Positions 38,888 through 47,979 of a stretch of DNA of 64,000 bases are shown here, one piece after another. Position numbers and translations under genes: made by a program. Source of the stretch: Maribacter algarum (ex Lu et al. 2025) (nom. illeg.) (lineage in GTDB: Bacteria; Bacteroidota; Bacteroidia; Flavobacteriales; Flavobacteriaceae); contig CANMAW010000004.1 in NCBI GenBank assembly GCA_947495915.1, positions 347,482 through 411,481 of the forward strand, written 5' to 3'. Under the pieces are notes generated by a model. It was not told the origin of the DNA. It did not search any database and saw only the letters and a list, made by a program, of their open reading frames with translations. The stretch's first letter is position 1, and every line of letters starts with the position of its first letter.

Positions 38888-39754
38888 ATGCCTCTTAAAA
38901 AGGAAACACATATTGCTAAACTACAGGAAAAACCGATTCGTTTGCAAGAATATGGTATTGCAATATTTTCAAATATAAATACCAAATCAGCCTTAAAAAA
39001 AGCGCTTAAAAAAAATCTAATTTATGTAAACGATGAAGTAGCGACTACTGCCACTTTCATCAAAGGCCAGGAAGTTATAACGTACCACCCATCCGCAGAA
39101 AAAAGGAAACACAAAACCTTCAATTTAAAATTAGAAGTACTTTTTGAAGATAATCATCTTGCTATTATTAATAAGCCCGCAGGGGTTTTAGTAAGTGGAA
39201 ATTCTTTTAAAACCATTGCCAATGCTTTAGAGCAAAATCTTGTTCGTAGTACGCTACCAAATGCTACAAAGCCACAACCAGTTCATCGTCTTGATTTTGC
39301 TACAACGGGTTTACTTTTAATAGGTAAAACCACGAATTCAATAAGAGCCTTAAATAGGCTTTTTGAATATAAAACTATCACCAAAACATATATTGCCATT
39401 ACCACTAAAAAAATGAAAAGTACTGGCATTATCGATCTTAAAGTTGATGACAAACCAGCTCTTACAAGTTATAAAGTTATTAAAACAACACTCTCAAAAC
39501 GTTTTCAGTTTTTGAATTTGGTGAAGTTGTATCCGGAGACTGGTCGAAAACATCAATTACGAAAGCAATTATTTGAATTAGGAAACCCAATACTCGGCGA
39601 CCCCACCTATTTCCTTAACGGGCTACAACTTAAAGGAAAAGGATTATACTTACATGCGCACGCTTTGCAATTTACGCACCCAGTAAATGGTAAGCTTATT
39701 TCTGTTACAAAAGATCCTCCAAATAAGTTCAACAAAATATTTCAAGAGAAATAA
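38888..39754 (+). CDS. RluA family RNA pseudouridine synthase
   Basis: 288-residue pseudouridine synthase. An S4-like RNA-binding region (about residues 15-75, 'LKKALKKNLIYVNDEVA') precedes the catalytic domain; the catalytic Asp is in 'PVHRLDFATTGLLLIGK'; the 'LYPETGRKHQLRKQL' motif and 'GDPTY' are present as in RluA-type enzymes. Target uridine unknown. The stop at 39752-39754 abuts the predicted 3' end of the convergent RNase P RNA, leaving no spacer. Confidence 0.92.
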   Translation: MPLKKETHIAKLQEKPIRLQEYGIAIFSNINTKSALKKALKKNLIYVNDEVATTATFIKGQEVITYHPSAEKRKHKTFNLKLEVLFEDNHLAIINKPAGVLVSGNSFKTIANALEQNLVRSTLPNATKPQPVHRLDFATTGLLLIGKTTNSIRALNRLFEYKTITKTYIAITTKKMKSTGIIDLKVDDKPALTSYKVIKTTLSKRFQFLNLVKLYPETGRKHQLRKQLFELGNPILGDPTYFLNGLQLKGKGLYLHAHALQFTHPVNGKLISVTKDPPNKFNKIFQEK

Positions 39755-39755
39755 A

Positions 39756-40072
39756 AGCAGGTCATAAGCCGGATTCTGTTCATTCTGAATTAAATTCAGA
39801 ACTACCTTATCATTTATCTAGACTTTCAGTTACCCAAAAGTTCTAACCGCCTACCCTTCGATTTGAGCGTGCTGCTCTCAAACACCGATATACATGACGT
39901 TTCACCGTATAGAGTTTACCTGGTTTCACTACAGCCGAACTGTACTTGCTTTCTGTTGCACTTGTCCGCATCTTTCGACGGACGGGCGTTACCCGCTATA
40001 CTGCACTATGGTGTCCGGACTTTCCTCGTCTTGTCTCGAAAATCGAAACAAACCGCGATAAGGTGACCTGCT
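39756..40072 (-). ncRNA. rnpB: RNase P RNA (bacterial type A-like)
   Basis: Read on the minus strand, the RNA contains the universal P4 strands: 'GAGGAAAGTCCGGAC' near the 5' side and 'ACAGAATCCGGCTTA' near the 3' end. AGCAGGTCA at the 5' end (40072-40064) pairs perfectly with TGACCTGCT at the 3' end (39764-39756) to form P1, fixing both ends within a few bases. A T-rich stretch follows the 3' arm and may terminate transcription. It is the catalytic RNA that matures tRNA 5' ends. An open frame at 39863-40066 on the other strand lies inside this RNA and is not a gene. Confidence 0.96.
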
Positions 40073-40077
40073 GCATG

Positions 40078-40085
40078 CAAAGGTA
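40078..40085 (-). promoter_or_regulatory. -7 box of rnpB
   Basis: TACCTTTG on the minus strand (40085 down to 40078) matches TAnnTTTG and lies six bases ahead of the 5' end predicted from the P1 helix, which independently supports the RNA start. Confidence 0.65.
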
Positions 40086-40159
40086 GACAATACCCTATAA
40101 TTGTTGATAAAAAGTAATTGAAACTAGCAGAAAATCTACGGTAAAGTGCGTTGTATTTC

Positions 40160-40167
40160 TATATTTG
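40160..40167 (+). promoter_or_regulatory. -7 box of dnaX
   Basis: TATATTTG matches TAnnTTTG and lies 32 bases ahead of the TTG start of dnaX. No -33 TTG at the usual distance. Confidence 0.45.
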
Positions 40168-40199
40168 TAGACAGTGTATTTGACATCTAAAATAATTAT

Positions 40200-42059
40200 T
40201 TGGAACCATTTATAGTATCAGCAAGAAAGTATAGACCACAAACTTTTAAAGATGTGGTTGGTCAACAGGCGATAACCAATACTTTGTTGAACGCCATTGA
40301 ACACAATCATTTGGCACAGGCTTTATTGTTTTGTGGTCCTAGAGGTGTTGGTAAAACAACGTGTGCGCGAATTTTAGCGAAGCAAATCAACCAAGACGGC
40401 ACGCAACATGAAGATGAAGATTTTGCCTTCAATATTTTTGAACTTGATGCCGCTTCAAATAATTCGGTTGATGATATTAGAAACTTGATTGACCAAGTAC
40501 GAATACCCCCTCAAGTAGGAAAATACAAAGTGTATATCATTGATGAGGTACACATGTTATCTGCCTCTGCTTTTAACGCCTTTTTAAAAACACTTGAAGA
40601 GCCACCAAAGCATGCGATTTTCATTTTAGCAACAACGGAAAAACACAAGATTATCCCAACTATTCTTTCACGTTGCCAAATTTTTGATTTTAAAAGGATC
40701 ACCATCAAGGATGCCGCCAATTATTTAAAATATATTGCTCAAGAACAAGGCATTGAAGCTGAAGATGACGCCTTGCATATTATTGCTCAAAAAGCGGATG
40801 GTGCAATGCGAGATGCCTTATCTATTTTTGATCGCGTTGTGAGTTTTTCTGGCAAACAATTAACTCGTAAAGCGGTAACTGAGAATTTGAATGTTCTTGA
40901 TTATGAAACCTATTTTGAGGCAACCAATTATATTTTAGATCACAATATTCCTGAATTACTTCTACTTTTTAATAAGACCCTAGCCTTGGGCTTTGACGGC
41001 CATCATTTTATTAGTGGATTAGCTTCACATTATAGAGATTTAATGGTATGTCAACATCAAAGCACTATTAATTTATTAGAAGTGGGTGATGGTGCAAAAC
41101 AAAGCTATTTAGAACAATCACAAAGAACATCACCTAACTTTTTACTGCAAGCTCTACAAATTGCAAACGATTGTGATTTAAAATACAAAACAAGTAAAAA
41201 TCAACGCCTTTTAGTAGAGTTATCATTAATGAAACTAGCTTCCATCGATTTTGATGGAGAAAAAAAAAAGCTTAGTTCAAGGCTAAATAGCACTGATTTT
41301 ATAGCGCCAGCTTCTTTTTACAAAACGAAGAAAGCGGTTTCAGCAACCAATCAAAATCATCAGGCAGCGGTGCCTGCTTTGCAAAACTCAACGCCTAATG
41401 CGGTTGCACCACAACCTGCACAAAAGCTATCACCTACTATTATTGCGGAAGCAACGCCAAAATCCGAAGAAAAAACGATCGCAACACCTCAAAAAGAATC
41501 AAACACTTTTCAAGTCGTTTCTGATGAAGGCCCCACTCCAACAGTGAATGATGCTGCCAGCATGCCCTCTAAAGAGATTGCAAATCGATTAGCAGAAAAA
41601 AGAGTTTCAGCACTTTCTATTTCGAGTTTAAAAGCAAAGAAAGCTCATGAGTTAAGTCGAAAAGACAATACCATTGATGAAAGTAAACTACCAAGAAATT
41701 CGTTCACTGAAGAAGCATTACAGCAACATTGGGCAGATTTTGTACATAAAATAGATACCGAGGGTCGAAAAATATTAGCCTCTAACCTACATGCTGACAT
41801 TCCGAAATTAAAAGATGAGACCACCATTTGGATTGAGATGCCTAACGGTTCAATGAAAAAAGAAATTGAACGTGAGCAATATGAATTGATGGAGCATCTA
41901 AAATCTAAGCTACAAAACTACTTTATCACACTAGAGATAACGGTAAATGAAACCTCAGCGAAAAAATTTGCATTTACTCCTGAAGAAAAATATCAAAAAT
42001 TACGCGAAAAGAATCCTGCTATCGATTTACTAAGACGTGAATTTGATTTAGACCTTTAA
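40200..42059 (+). CDS. dnaX: DNA polymerase III subunit gamma/tau, TTG start, no zinc module
   Basis: Clamp-loader ATPase of 619 residues. Walker A 'CGPRGVGKTTCARI' (about 43-56), Walker B 'YIIDEVHML', sensor 1 'ATTEKHKI', arginine finger region 'LSRCQIFDF'; then a collar domain, a low-complexity linker (about 370-500) and a C-terminal tau-like domain. The four-cysteine zinc module present in E. coli DnaX between Walker A and Walker B is absent (replaced by 'NQDGTQHEDEDFAFNIF'). The start is TTG at 40200: an in-frame TAA lies four codons upstream and the first ATG is past Walker A. It overlaps the convergent membrane protein gene by 12 bases. Confidence 0.96.
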   Translation: MEPFIVSARKYRPQTFKDVVGQQAITNTLLNAIEHNHLAQALLFCGPRGVGKTTCARILAKQINQDGTQHEDEDFAFNIFELDAASNNSVDDIRNLIDQVRIPPQVGKYKVYIIDEVHMLSASAFNAFLKTLEEPPKHAIFILATTEKHKIIPTILSRCQIFDFKRITIKDAANYLKYIAQEQGIEAEDDALHIIAQKADGAMRDALSIFDRVVSFSGKQLTRKAVTENLNVLDYETYFEATNYILDHNIPELLLLFNKTLALGFDGHHFISGLASHYRDLMVCQHQSTINLLEVGDGAKQSYLEQSQRTSPNFLLQALQIANDCDLKYKTSKNQRLLVELSLMKLASIDFDGEKKKLSSRLNSTDFIAPASFYKTKKAVSATNQNHQAAVPALQNSTPNAVAPQPAQKLSPTIIAEATPKSEEKTIATPQKESNTFQVVSDEGPTPTVNDAASMPSKEIANRLAEKRVSALSISSLKAKKAHELSRKDNTIDESKLPRNSFTEEALQQHWADFVHKIDTEGRKILASNLHADIPKLKDETTIWIEMPNGSMKKEIEREQYELMEHLKSKLQNYFITLEITVNETSAKKFAFTPEEKYQKLREKNPAIDLLRREFDLDL

Positions 42060-42407
42060 ACGCTTAGATCGCCAAGTTCTAAAAGCCAATAGCAATAATA
42101 CCATTGCGATAATAAGTAGTCCGAAAGCTTCCCTACCCTCTTCTACATTTTTGATATCACCAGCTCCAATTTCAAATCCTTCAAATTTTTCTGGATAACA
42201 ATAAAAGAAACCAGCAAGGGCTGCTACACCAGAAACCAATAGTACTGGTAATGAGGTCTTATTAAACGCAAAGCCCAGAGTAACAATTCCAGCTGCCGCC
42301 CAAATGATAATCCAAATTAAAGAATCAGGGTCGTTGTATTGCAAGCCAGCAGAAACCAAAAATAATACACCAAAAACTATCGCTATTATTTTGAAGAATA
42401 TTTTCAT
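42048..42407 (-). CDS. transmembrane 220 (TMEM220) family protein
   Basis: 119-residue membrane protein with four predicted helices: 'IIAIVFGVLFLVSAGLQY', 'LIWIIIWAAAGIVTLGFAF', 'LPVLLVSGVAALAGFFYC', 'AFGLLIIAMVLLLLAF', and a basic C-terminus. The 'LQYNDPDSLIW' turn between helices 1 and 2 is characteristic of this family, whose function is unknown. It lies 18 bases after eboF on the same strand and may be the last gene of the ebo transcript, though it is not a usual ebo member. Confidence 0.85.
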   Translation of the reverse strand: MKIFFKIIAIVFGVLFLVSAGLQYNDPDSLIWIIIWAAAGIVTLGFAFNKTSLPVLLVSGVAALAGFFYCYPEKFEGFEIGAGDIKNVEEGREAFGLLIIAMVLLLLAFRTWRSKRLKV

Positions 42408-42425
42408 AAGAATATAATTTTTAAG

Positions 42426-43802
42426 CTAATTTATGGCAACATGACGTTGTAGCATATGATAAACATCAGTTGGTTTTATAACTTCTTCTTTTACAATATT
42501 TTTTGCGTTGGAAATAAAGATTGGGTAATCATCAGTATCTTCAGGAATTCTACCGTGAGACCCTTTAACCAACTCCGCTTTCAGCGGAATGATATCTAAA
42601 ACAGTACGAAAACCCAGCTTCTTCTTTATTAATTTAGTGATCACTTTAGCCATAATTAACTTGTCTTTTGGGTCTGTGAGCATTTCAACAGGATCGTAAC
42701 CCGGCTTTTTATGTATATCTACCATACGAGCATAATCTGGCGCAACGGCATCATCGAGCCAAAAATAATAGGTAAACCATGATTTAGCGTCAGCAATTAC
42801 TACAATATCACCGCATCGATCATGATGTAGATGATGTTGTTCAATTTCGTCATCAGAAAGAACCGCATCAACGCCTTCAACAGCCATTATTAGCTTCTTG
42901 ACACGATCTTTTATTGTTTTATCATTCAAGTAGATGTGTGCTATTTGATGATCTGCTACGGCAAATGCTTTGCTAGCACCAGCATCTAAAAGTTCTAACC
43001 CTCTTTCTATTCTGATGTTAATCAAACCTTCTTTTCTAAGAATTCTATTTAGGTGAATAGGATTCGAAACATTTGTTATGCCATATTCAGAAAGTAGCAC
43101 AATGTGCGCATCTTGTTTCTTATAATAGGATACTAATTGAGATACCACACCATCAATCTCATTTAAATCTTTAGAAATGATGTCAAAATTGAGGCCATGT
43201 CGCTGCAAATTATAATCTAAATGCGGCAAGTATATAAAGGTCAAAGTAGGATCGTGTAATACATCTGTTTTGAGAGCAGCATCAGCAATCCATTGGCTAG
43301 ATTTAATAGAGGTTTTAGGTCCCCAAAATTGAAACAATGGAAAAGCACCTAGATCTTCAATGAGTTGATCTCTCAGTTCAGCCGGATGTGAATAAAAATC
43401 TGGAATTTTGCGACCATCCGCCAGGTAATTAGGCCTTGGAGTCGTACTAAAATCTGCTGTGGAATACATATTATACCACCAAAAGTGATTTGCACAGGTA
43501 AAATTAGGGTCTTGTTTTTTTAAGTCATCCCAAATTTTATCTTGTTGAACAAGTTTATTCGATTGCCTCCAAAACTTAACTTCACATTCGTCTTTAAAAT
43601 ACCAACCATTACCAACAATTCCATGTTCACTTGGAAATGTTCCAGTAAGATATGTAGACTGAGCAGAACAGGTAACCGCTGGTAAAACCGGTGTTATGAA
43701 TGTTGACGACCCGCTCTCGAGAAAAGACTTTATAAACGGGGTGTGCTCGCCAATTAAGCGATTGGTCAACCCCACAACATTTATCACAACCGTCTTTTTC
43801 AT
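42426..43802 (-). CDS. eboF: EboF, alkaline-phosphatase superfamily (nucleotide pyrophosphatase-like) protein
   Basis: 458-residue protein of the type I phosphodiesterase/nucleotide pyrophosphatase fold. The nucleophile region reads 'VTCSAQSTYLTGTFPSEHGI', and 'LPHLDYNLQRHG' and 'KGSHGRIPED' carry expected Asp/His ligands. Two metal-ligand sites look changed: the first strand is 'INVVGLT' where active relatives have an Asp, and 'LSEYGI' replaces the usual S-D-H-G. These may be family traits of EboF. Last of six ebo genes, seven bases after eboE. No signal peptide. Likely acts on an activated or phosphorylated intermediate of the ebo product, by inference. Confidence 0.9.
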   Translation of the reverse strand: MKKTVVINVVGLTNRLIGEHTPFIKSFLESGSSTFITPVLPAVTCSAQSTYLTGTFPSEHGIVGNGWYFKDECEVKFWRQSNKLVQQDKIWDDLKKQDPNFTCANHFWWYNMYSTADFSTTPRPNYLADGRKIPDFYSHPAELRDQLIEDLGAFPLFQFWGPKTSIKSSQWIADAALKTDVLHDPTLTFIYLPHLDYNLQRHGLNFDIISKDLNEIDGVVSQLVSYYKKQDAHIVLLSEYGITNVSNPIHLNRILRKEGLINIRIERGLELLDAGASKAFAVADHQIAHIYLNDKTIKDRVKKLIMAVEGVDAVLSDDEIEQHHLHHDRCGDIVVIADAKSWFTYYFWLDDAVAPDYARMVDIHKKPGYDPVEMLTDPKDKLIMAKVITKLIKKKLGFRTVLDIIPLKAELVKGSHGRIPEDTDDYPIFISNAKNIVKEEVIKPTDVYHMLQRHVAIN

Positions 43803-43809
43803 ACTTCTT

Positions 43810-45003
43810 TTAAAGTCTATTTTTTAACCAATCTAATTCCCGAATTATAGAATCAGACAACTCCTTTTTTAAAGCTTGAGGTAATACATCCCAAGTATAG
43901 GTTTCTATTTCTAAGTGCTCTGAAATAGCATGCTTCTTCAAATATGAAATTACTTTTAAAATATGATCTTGGGTAGATTGCAAATGGTCAAACTTTTCTA
44001 AAAAAATAGGAACATGAAAATGTGCACGTAATTCAGAAAAAGGTCTTTTTTCCTTTAAAATTACAGGCAAATCATTATGTGTTATTACCTTTCCATTCAC
44101 AAGTTCAGTGACTTGATGCAAATATGTTGGCTCATCAAATTTTGATAGTGCTTTCCAAATTTCTTCATTATGATCTAAATCGTTCACTATTTTAAGAGCT
44201 GCACTAACCTGAATTTTCCCAATTTGAATATCTGCATTTTGAAACTTCTTAAAGGTATATTCTGGTTCTTCAAAAGCCAATGAAAAGTGGCAAATATCGT
44301 AACATACCGTGATATATCGTTTGATGTACTTTATAGCTTCCGTTTGTGAACATTGCAATTTTGCTGGCAATGCCATAATTCCTTGCGGAATTAAATACTT
44401 CTCAAAGAGCAACAGTATCTCATCACTGTTTTCTATGAGTCCGTCTGGTTCTGGTTCAATATCTAGGTGTAAATACGTACCCGTAGTTTTTTCAATATGA
44501 TATAGTTGATCAACAATCTCCAACAAATGTGTAACCCCAACCTTAAAAGCCTTCTCTTTTTCCGCTTCAGTGGTGTGCCAATGTTTATAGCTTATGGGGG
44601 AGGTCGAAATACCGCCCGACATTCCTTCAGGAAGTAACGCCGCCAATTGTTCAAATAATCTTTTTGTATATCGTACCCGATCGACGGTGGTCCAATCAGG
44701 CGCATGCACTTGATCTTTCACCCGCTCATCATGAAAATTTCCATAAGGAAAGCCGTTCATCGTAAATACATATAACCCACTGTCTGCCAACCAATTTTTG
44801 AAAATTTCTAAATTATCCTTTTGATTTAGTTCTTCACTAGCTTTGTTTGAGAGTCGCAACCCCAGTCCAAATTCGGCATTTGGTGAAACTTCTTTTTTAA
44901 TTCCTGGAACATGCTTTTTCAAACTCGTAAACGTACTATCCCAGTTTGACCCTGGGTGTATGTTTGTACAATAGCTTAAATGAAAAATATTATTTAAAAG
45001 CAT
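43810..45003 (-). CDS. eboE: EboE, xylose-isomerase-like TIM barrel protein
   Basis: 397-residue protein of the AP endonuclease 2/xylose isomerase-like TIM barrel type. 'FHLSYCTNIHPG' near the N-terminus, 'LYVFTMNGFPYGNFH', 'YLHLDIEPEPDG', 'CYDICHFSLAFE' and 'HFHVPIF' supply the acidic and histidine residues expected for a divalent metal site. In the ebo set it is annotated as a sugar isomerase-like enzyme; actual substrate unknown. It starts six bases after the eboD stop. Confidence 0.92.
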   Translation of the reverse strand: MLLNNIFHLSYCTNIHPGSNWDSTFTSLKKHVPGIKKEVSPNAEFGLGLRLSNKASEELNQKDNLEIFKNWLADSGLYVFTMNGFPYGNFHDERVKDQVHAPDWTTVDRVRYTKRLFEQLAALLPEGMSGGISTSPISYKHWHTTEAEKEKAFKVGVTHLLEIVDQLYHIEKTTGTYLHLDIEPEPDGLIENSDEILLLFEKYLIPQGIMALPAKLQCSQTEAIKYIKRYITVCYDICHFSLAFEEPEYTFKKFQNADIQIGKIQVSAALKIVNDLDHNEEIWKALSKFDEPTYLHQVTELVNGKVITHNDLPVILKEKRPFSELRAHFHVPIFLEKFDHLQSTQDHILKVISYLKKHAISEHLEIETYTWDVLPQALKKELSDSIIRELDWLKNRL

Positions 45004-45009
45004 GTAGTA

Positions 45010-46164
45010 TTATACGTTTTTTAAGCAAGATTTATTCAAATGAAGAATAGCCTGTTTCATTTGAGCACGGTTAATCTCATTCACATCATGTTTTAAACCG
45101 ATACCATGAATTAAGGTGATGCAAAGCTCCCCGCCCAAATGTTCTTGAAATTCTTTTAATCCATTTAAAAGTTCAGAAACTTTTTCTTCAGAATATACGG
45201 GAATACTTAAATCAAAACCAATTTCGGTCATTACGTTGATTATCCTATTCAAATCATTTTCAGATATCAATCCTATTAAAAATGCATATGTGACGTCTAG
45301 TGCGATTCCTTTTGCAACCGCCTCACCATGTCGCAGTTGATATTGAGTCATTTGCTCCATTTTATGCGCAGCCCAATGACCAAAATCTAAAGGCCTTGAA
45401 GAACCACTTTCAAATGGGTCTCCGCCTTGGGCGATATGTTGCATATGCATTTCTGCACAACGATAGATTACTGGTTGCATAGCATCAATATCTCTTAATC
45501 TTAACAATTCAGCATTATGCTCTATTTCTTCAAAAAATTTAGCATCTTTTATCAAAGCCACTTTAATCGCTTCTGCGATTCCTGAAATCCAATCACGTTG
45601 TTCTAATGTTTTGAGAAAATTACTATCATTTATAATTGCGAAAGGAGGAGCAAATGTGCCTAAAAAGTTTTTCTTTCCGAAGCTATTAATACTATTCTTC
45701 ACCCCTACAGCGGAATCATTTTGAGATAAAACAGTGGTAGGAATTCGAATTAATTTCACTCCTCTATGTGCAACTGCAGCTGCATAACCTACCATATCAA
45801 TAATAGCCCCGCCGCCTATAGCGATTACAAACGAGTGGCGATCAATATGTTCATCATTTACTGCTTTAAGTACTTTTTCAACTTGAGCGTAATCATTTTT
45901 ACATTGTTCACCGCCAGGTATTACAATACTTTCAGTAAAACACAAGGTAGCACTATACTTATGACAATACCCTTGAATCTCGGCAAGCAAGTTCGGATGA
46001 TGCGCTACAACGCCATCATCTACTACAAATAGCAATTGAATTTCGCTCTGTTTATATTGGTTCAACACCTCATAAAACAACGGGTTTTGAGTATCAAATA
46101 ATCCTTGAGTAAAGAATAACTTGTACTCATAAGGCACTGAAAAAGATTGTTGTATTGGTTTCAA
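45010..46164 (-). CDS. eboD: EboD, 3-dehydroquinate synthase-like sugar phosphate cyclase, TTG start
   Basis: 384-residue AroB-family protein. NAD-binding 'VIAIGGGAIIDMVGYAAA', 'RIPTTVLSQNDSAVGVKNSIN', 'GIAEAIKVALIKD' and the metal-ligand stretches 'DFGHWAAHKMEQ' and 'RHGEAVAKGIALD' are present, with the zinc histidines preserved although the neighbouring residues differ from true DHQ synthase. The reaction is probably cyclisation of a sugar phosphate. The start is TTG at 46164 because no ATG precedes the conserved 'QSFSVPYEYKLFFTQGLF' region. Fourteen bases after eboC. Housekeeping aroB would have to be elsewhere. Confidence 0.92.
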   Translation of the reverse strand: MKPIQQSFSVPYEYKLFFTQGLFDTQNPLFYEVLNQYKQSEIQLLFVVDDGVVAHHPNLLAEIQGYCHKYSATLCFTESIVIPGGEQCKNDYAQVEKVLKAVNDEHIDRHSFVIAIGGGAIIDMVGYAAAVAHRGVKLIRIPTTVLSQNDSAVGVKNSINSFGKKNFLGTFAPPFAIINDSNFLKTLEQRDWISGIAEAIKVALIKDAKFFEEIEHNAELLRLRDIDAMQPVIYRCAEMHMQHIAQGGDPFESGSSRPLDFGHWAAHKMEQMTQYQLRHGEAVAKGIALDVTYAFLIGLISENDLNRIINVMTEIGFDLSIPVYSEEKVSELLNGLKEFQEHLGGELCITLIHGIGLKHDVNEINRAQMKQAILHLNKSCLKNV

Positions 46165-46178
46165 TTCTATGTCTTAAA

Positions 46179-47069
46179 TTAAGTAACTGCAAATATTTTT
46201 GAGAGCAACATTGATAACGGCAGTAATAACAAGATGAATAACCCGTACCACCACACTGAAAATCCGACAGCAATTGCAGCGTCTAAAACTATTAATGATA
46301 GCACACCTGCGATAACTGCTTTTTTAATATTACCCGGTGAGTTCAAACGATAAGCGTTTATTAATGGCCGAAACACCAAAATTCCAAATACTGCTAAAAA
46401 AAGTAGCATTGGCATAATTTCGTTGGTCTGAACATACACCATATTTACAACGCCAAAAATCACCAGAGCGTACAAAATACCAGCCCAAATAATATGTGCC
46501 TTATTATTACCATGCACCTCTCCTCTACTGATTAATGTAATTGCAAAAATATACACCAACGGAATAATTGCGATCCAAGGAATTAAAATACTTCCAAAAA
46601 TAGACATTCCTAGTAGCAAGTTTAAGCTACGACACAGTCCCATATTTAAAGGACCTAAGAATCCGAAATTCTTCGAAAAGCCATCGTATGCTACAATTGA
46701 AATTGCTAACCCTACCGCTAAATAGCCGCTGAAATGGTGAACAAAAAAAGCGAATATAATTCCTATTAATAATAAAAAGATTCCAAATAAAGCAGCAGAA
46801 CTTATGGGTATAAGTCCACTCGGCAAAGGTCTTTCAGGGCGTTCTATCTGATCGAGTTTATAATCAAAAACATCATTTAGCACGACGCCACCAGCATAAA
46901 GAAACACCGATGACAATACTAAGTATACCAAGCTTACAACCATAGTATGACTAACCTCGCCCGTAGCTAGCAAACCAGAAATCGCCGCCCCAGCGAAAAT
47001 ATCAGCAGCCGCGGTAGGCAAGTTCGCAGGTCGCATTAGGCTCAAATAGTCCTTTAAAACTTTATTCAT
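46179..47069 (-). CDS. eboC: EboC, UbiA-family prenyltransferase
   Basis: 296-residue polytopic membrane enzyme with about eight helices. The first Asp-rich motif is 'NDVFDYKLDQIERPERPLPSG' split as N-D-x-x-D-x-x-x-D, and the second is 'YDGFSKNFGFLGPLNMG' with D-x-x-x-K; both are required for Mg-prenyl diphosphate binding and are intact. It transfers an isoprenoid chain to an acceptor. The ATG shares one base with the eboB stop (TAATG). Acceptor and chain length are unknown; the other ebo enzymes probably build or process the acceptor. Confidence 0.95.
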   Translation of the reverse strand: MNKVLKDYLSLMRPANLPTAAADIFAGAAISGLLATGEVSHTMVVSLVYLVLSSVFLYAGGVVLNDVFDYKLDQIERPERPLPSGLIPISSAALFGIFLLLIGIIFAFFVHHFSGYLAVGLAISIVAYDGFSKNFGFLGPLNMGLCRSLNLLLGMSIFGSILIPWIAIIPLVYIFAITLISRGEVHGNNKAHIIWAGILYALVIFGVVNMVYVQTNEIMPMLLFLAVFGILVFRPLINAYRLNSPGNIKKAVIAGVLSLIVLDAAIAVGFSVWWYGLFILLLLPLSMLLSKIFAVT

Positions 47070-47977
47070 TAAACAATTTCATCGGTATCAATAATGGGTT
47101 CTTGACCTCTAAGCACACTATTGTCATTAAATAATTTCGTTTGGTTTATACCTTCAGGCTGTAACCAGTCAGACTCTTTCATCTTTCCGTTTTTACTAAA
47201 AATATCTAAGGCATTTTGATAGCAAGTTTTATGAACATCAGTGCGATCAATTCCTCTTTTCAACATTAAGCCTGCCGTTTTTGGCACAGCTAAAGGGTCG
47301 CTCACCCCCCAATCTGCAGAACTATCTACAATAATATTAGTGCTACCATAATTTCGCACTACCTCCACCATACGTTCATTACCCATTTTTGTTTTTGGAT
47401 AAATGGTAAAGGCTGCAATAAAACCTCTATCTAACACCTCTTTTACGGTTTCTTCATTATTATGATCAATAACCACCATTGAAGGATCGAGCCCATGTTC
47501 TAGACAAACCTCCATACTTTTTATCGTGCCCGCTTTTTTATCTCTATGTGGTGTATGTACTTGTACTACCATACCTAACTCTTTCGCCATTTCCAGTTGA
47601 ATTCTAAAATACTTATCCTCTTCTGGAGTTTGATCATCATAGCCAATTTCACCAATTGCCACCACATTTTGCTTATGGAGATACAATGGTAACAGCTCAA
47701 TTACCTGCTCTGCTAAAGCCGCATTATTTGCTTCCTTAGAATTTAACCCAATGGTACAATAATGCTGAATACCAAACTGACTTGCTCGAAATGGTTCCCA
47801 ACCAACCAAACTGCTATAGTAATCTTGAAATGAACCTACTTGCGTTCTAGGTTGACCCAACCAAAAAGAAGGTTCGATTACTGCTACTACACCGGCATCT
47901 GCCATCGCTTGATAATCATCAGTTGTTCTTGATGTCATGTGAACATGAGGATCAATTATCATCATTTTTTCTTCCAT
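47069..47977 (-). CDS. eboB: EboB, TatD-like metal-dependent hydrolase
   Basis: 302-residue TIM-barrel hydrolase. 'MIIDPHVHMTSRT' supplies the HxH metal pair, 'AIGEIGYDDQTPEE' the bridging Glu, 'VVQVHTPHRDK' and 'VVIDHNNEE' further His ligands, and 'IIVDSSADWGVSDP' the catalytic Asp. All are intact. Compared with TatD nucleases the C-terminus is extended. Start ATG 47977 is three bases after the eboA stop; a TTG at 47983 would overlap it by four. Substrate in the ebo pathway is not known. Confidence 0.93.
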   Translation of the reverse strand: MEEKMMIIDPHVHMTSRTTDDYQAMADAGVVAVIEPSFWLGQPRTQVGSFQDYYSSLVGWEPFRASQFGIQHYCTIGLNSKEANNAALAEQVIELLPLYLHKQNVVAIGEIGYDDQTPEEDKYFRIQLEMAKELGMVVQVHTPHRDKKAGTIKSMEVCLEHGLDPSMVVIDHNNEETVKEVLDRGFIAAFTIYPKTKMGNERMVEVVRNYGSTNIIVDSSADWGVSDPLAVPKTAGLMLKRGIDRTDVHKTCYQNALDIFSKNGKMKESDWLQPEGINQTKLFNDNSVLRGQEPIIDTDEIV

Positions 47978-47979
47978 AA

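Noticed and set aside
39863..40066. Open frame of 67 codons on the plus strand
   Set aside because: It lies entirely inside the RNase P RNA gene on the other strand, whose P4 and P1 elements are unmistakable.
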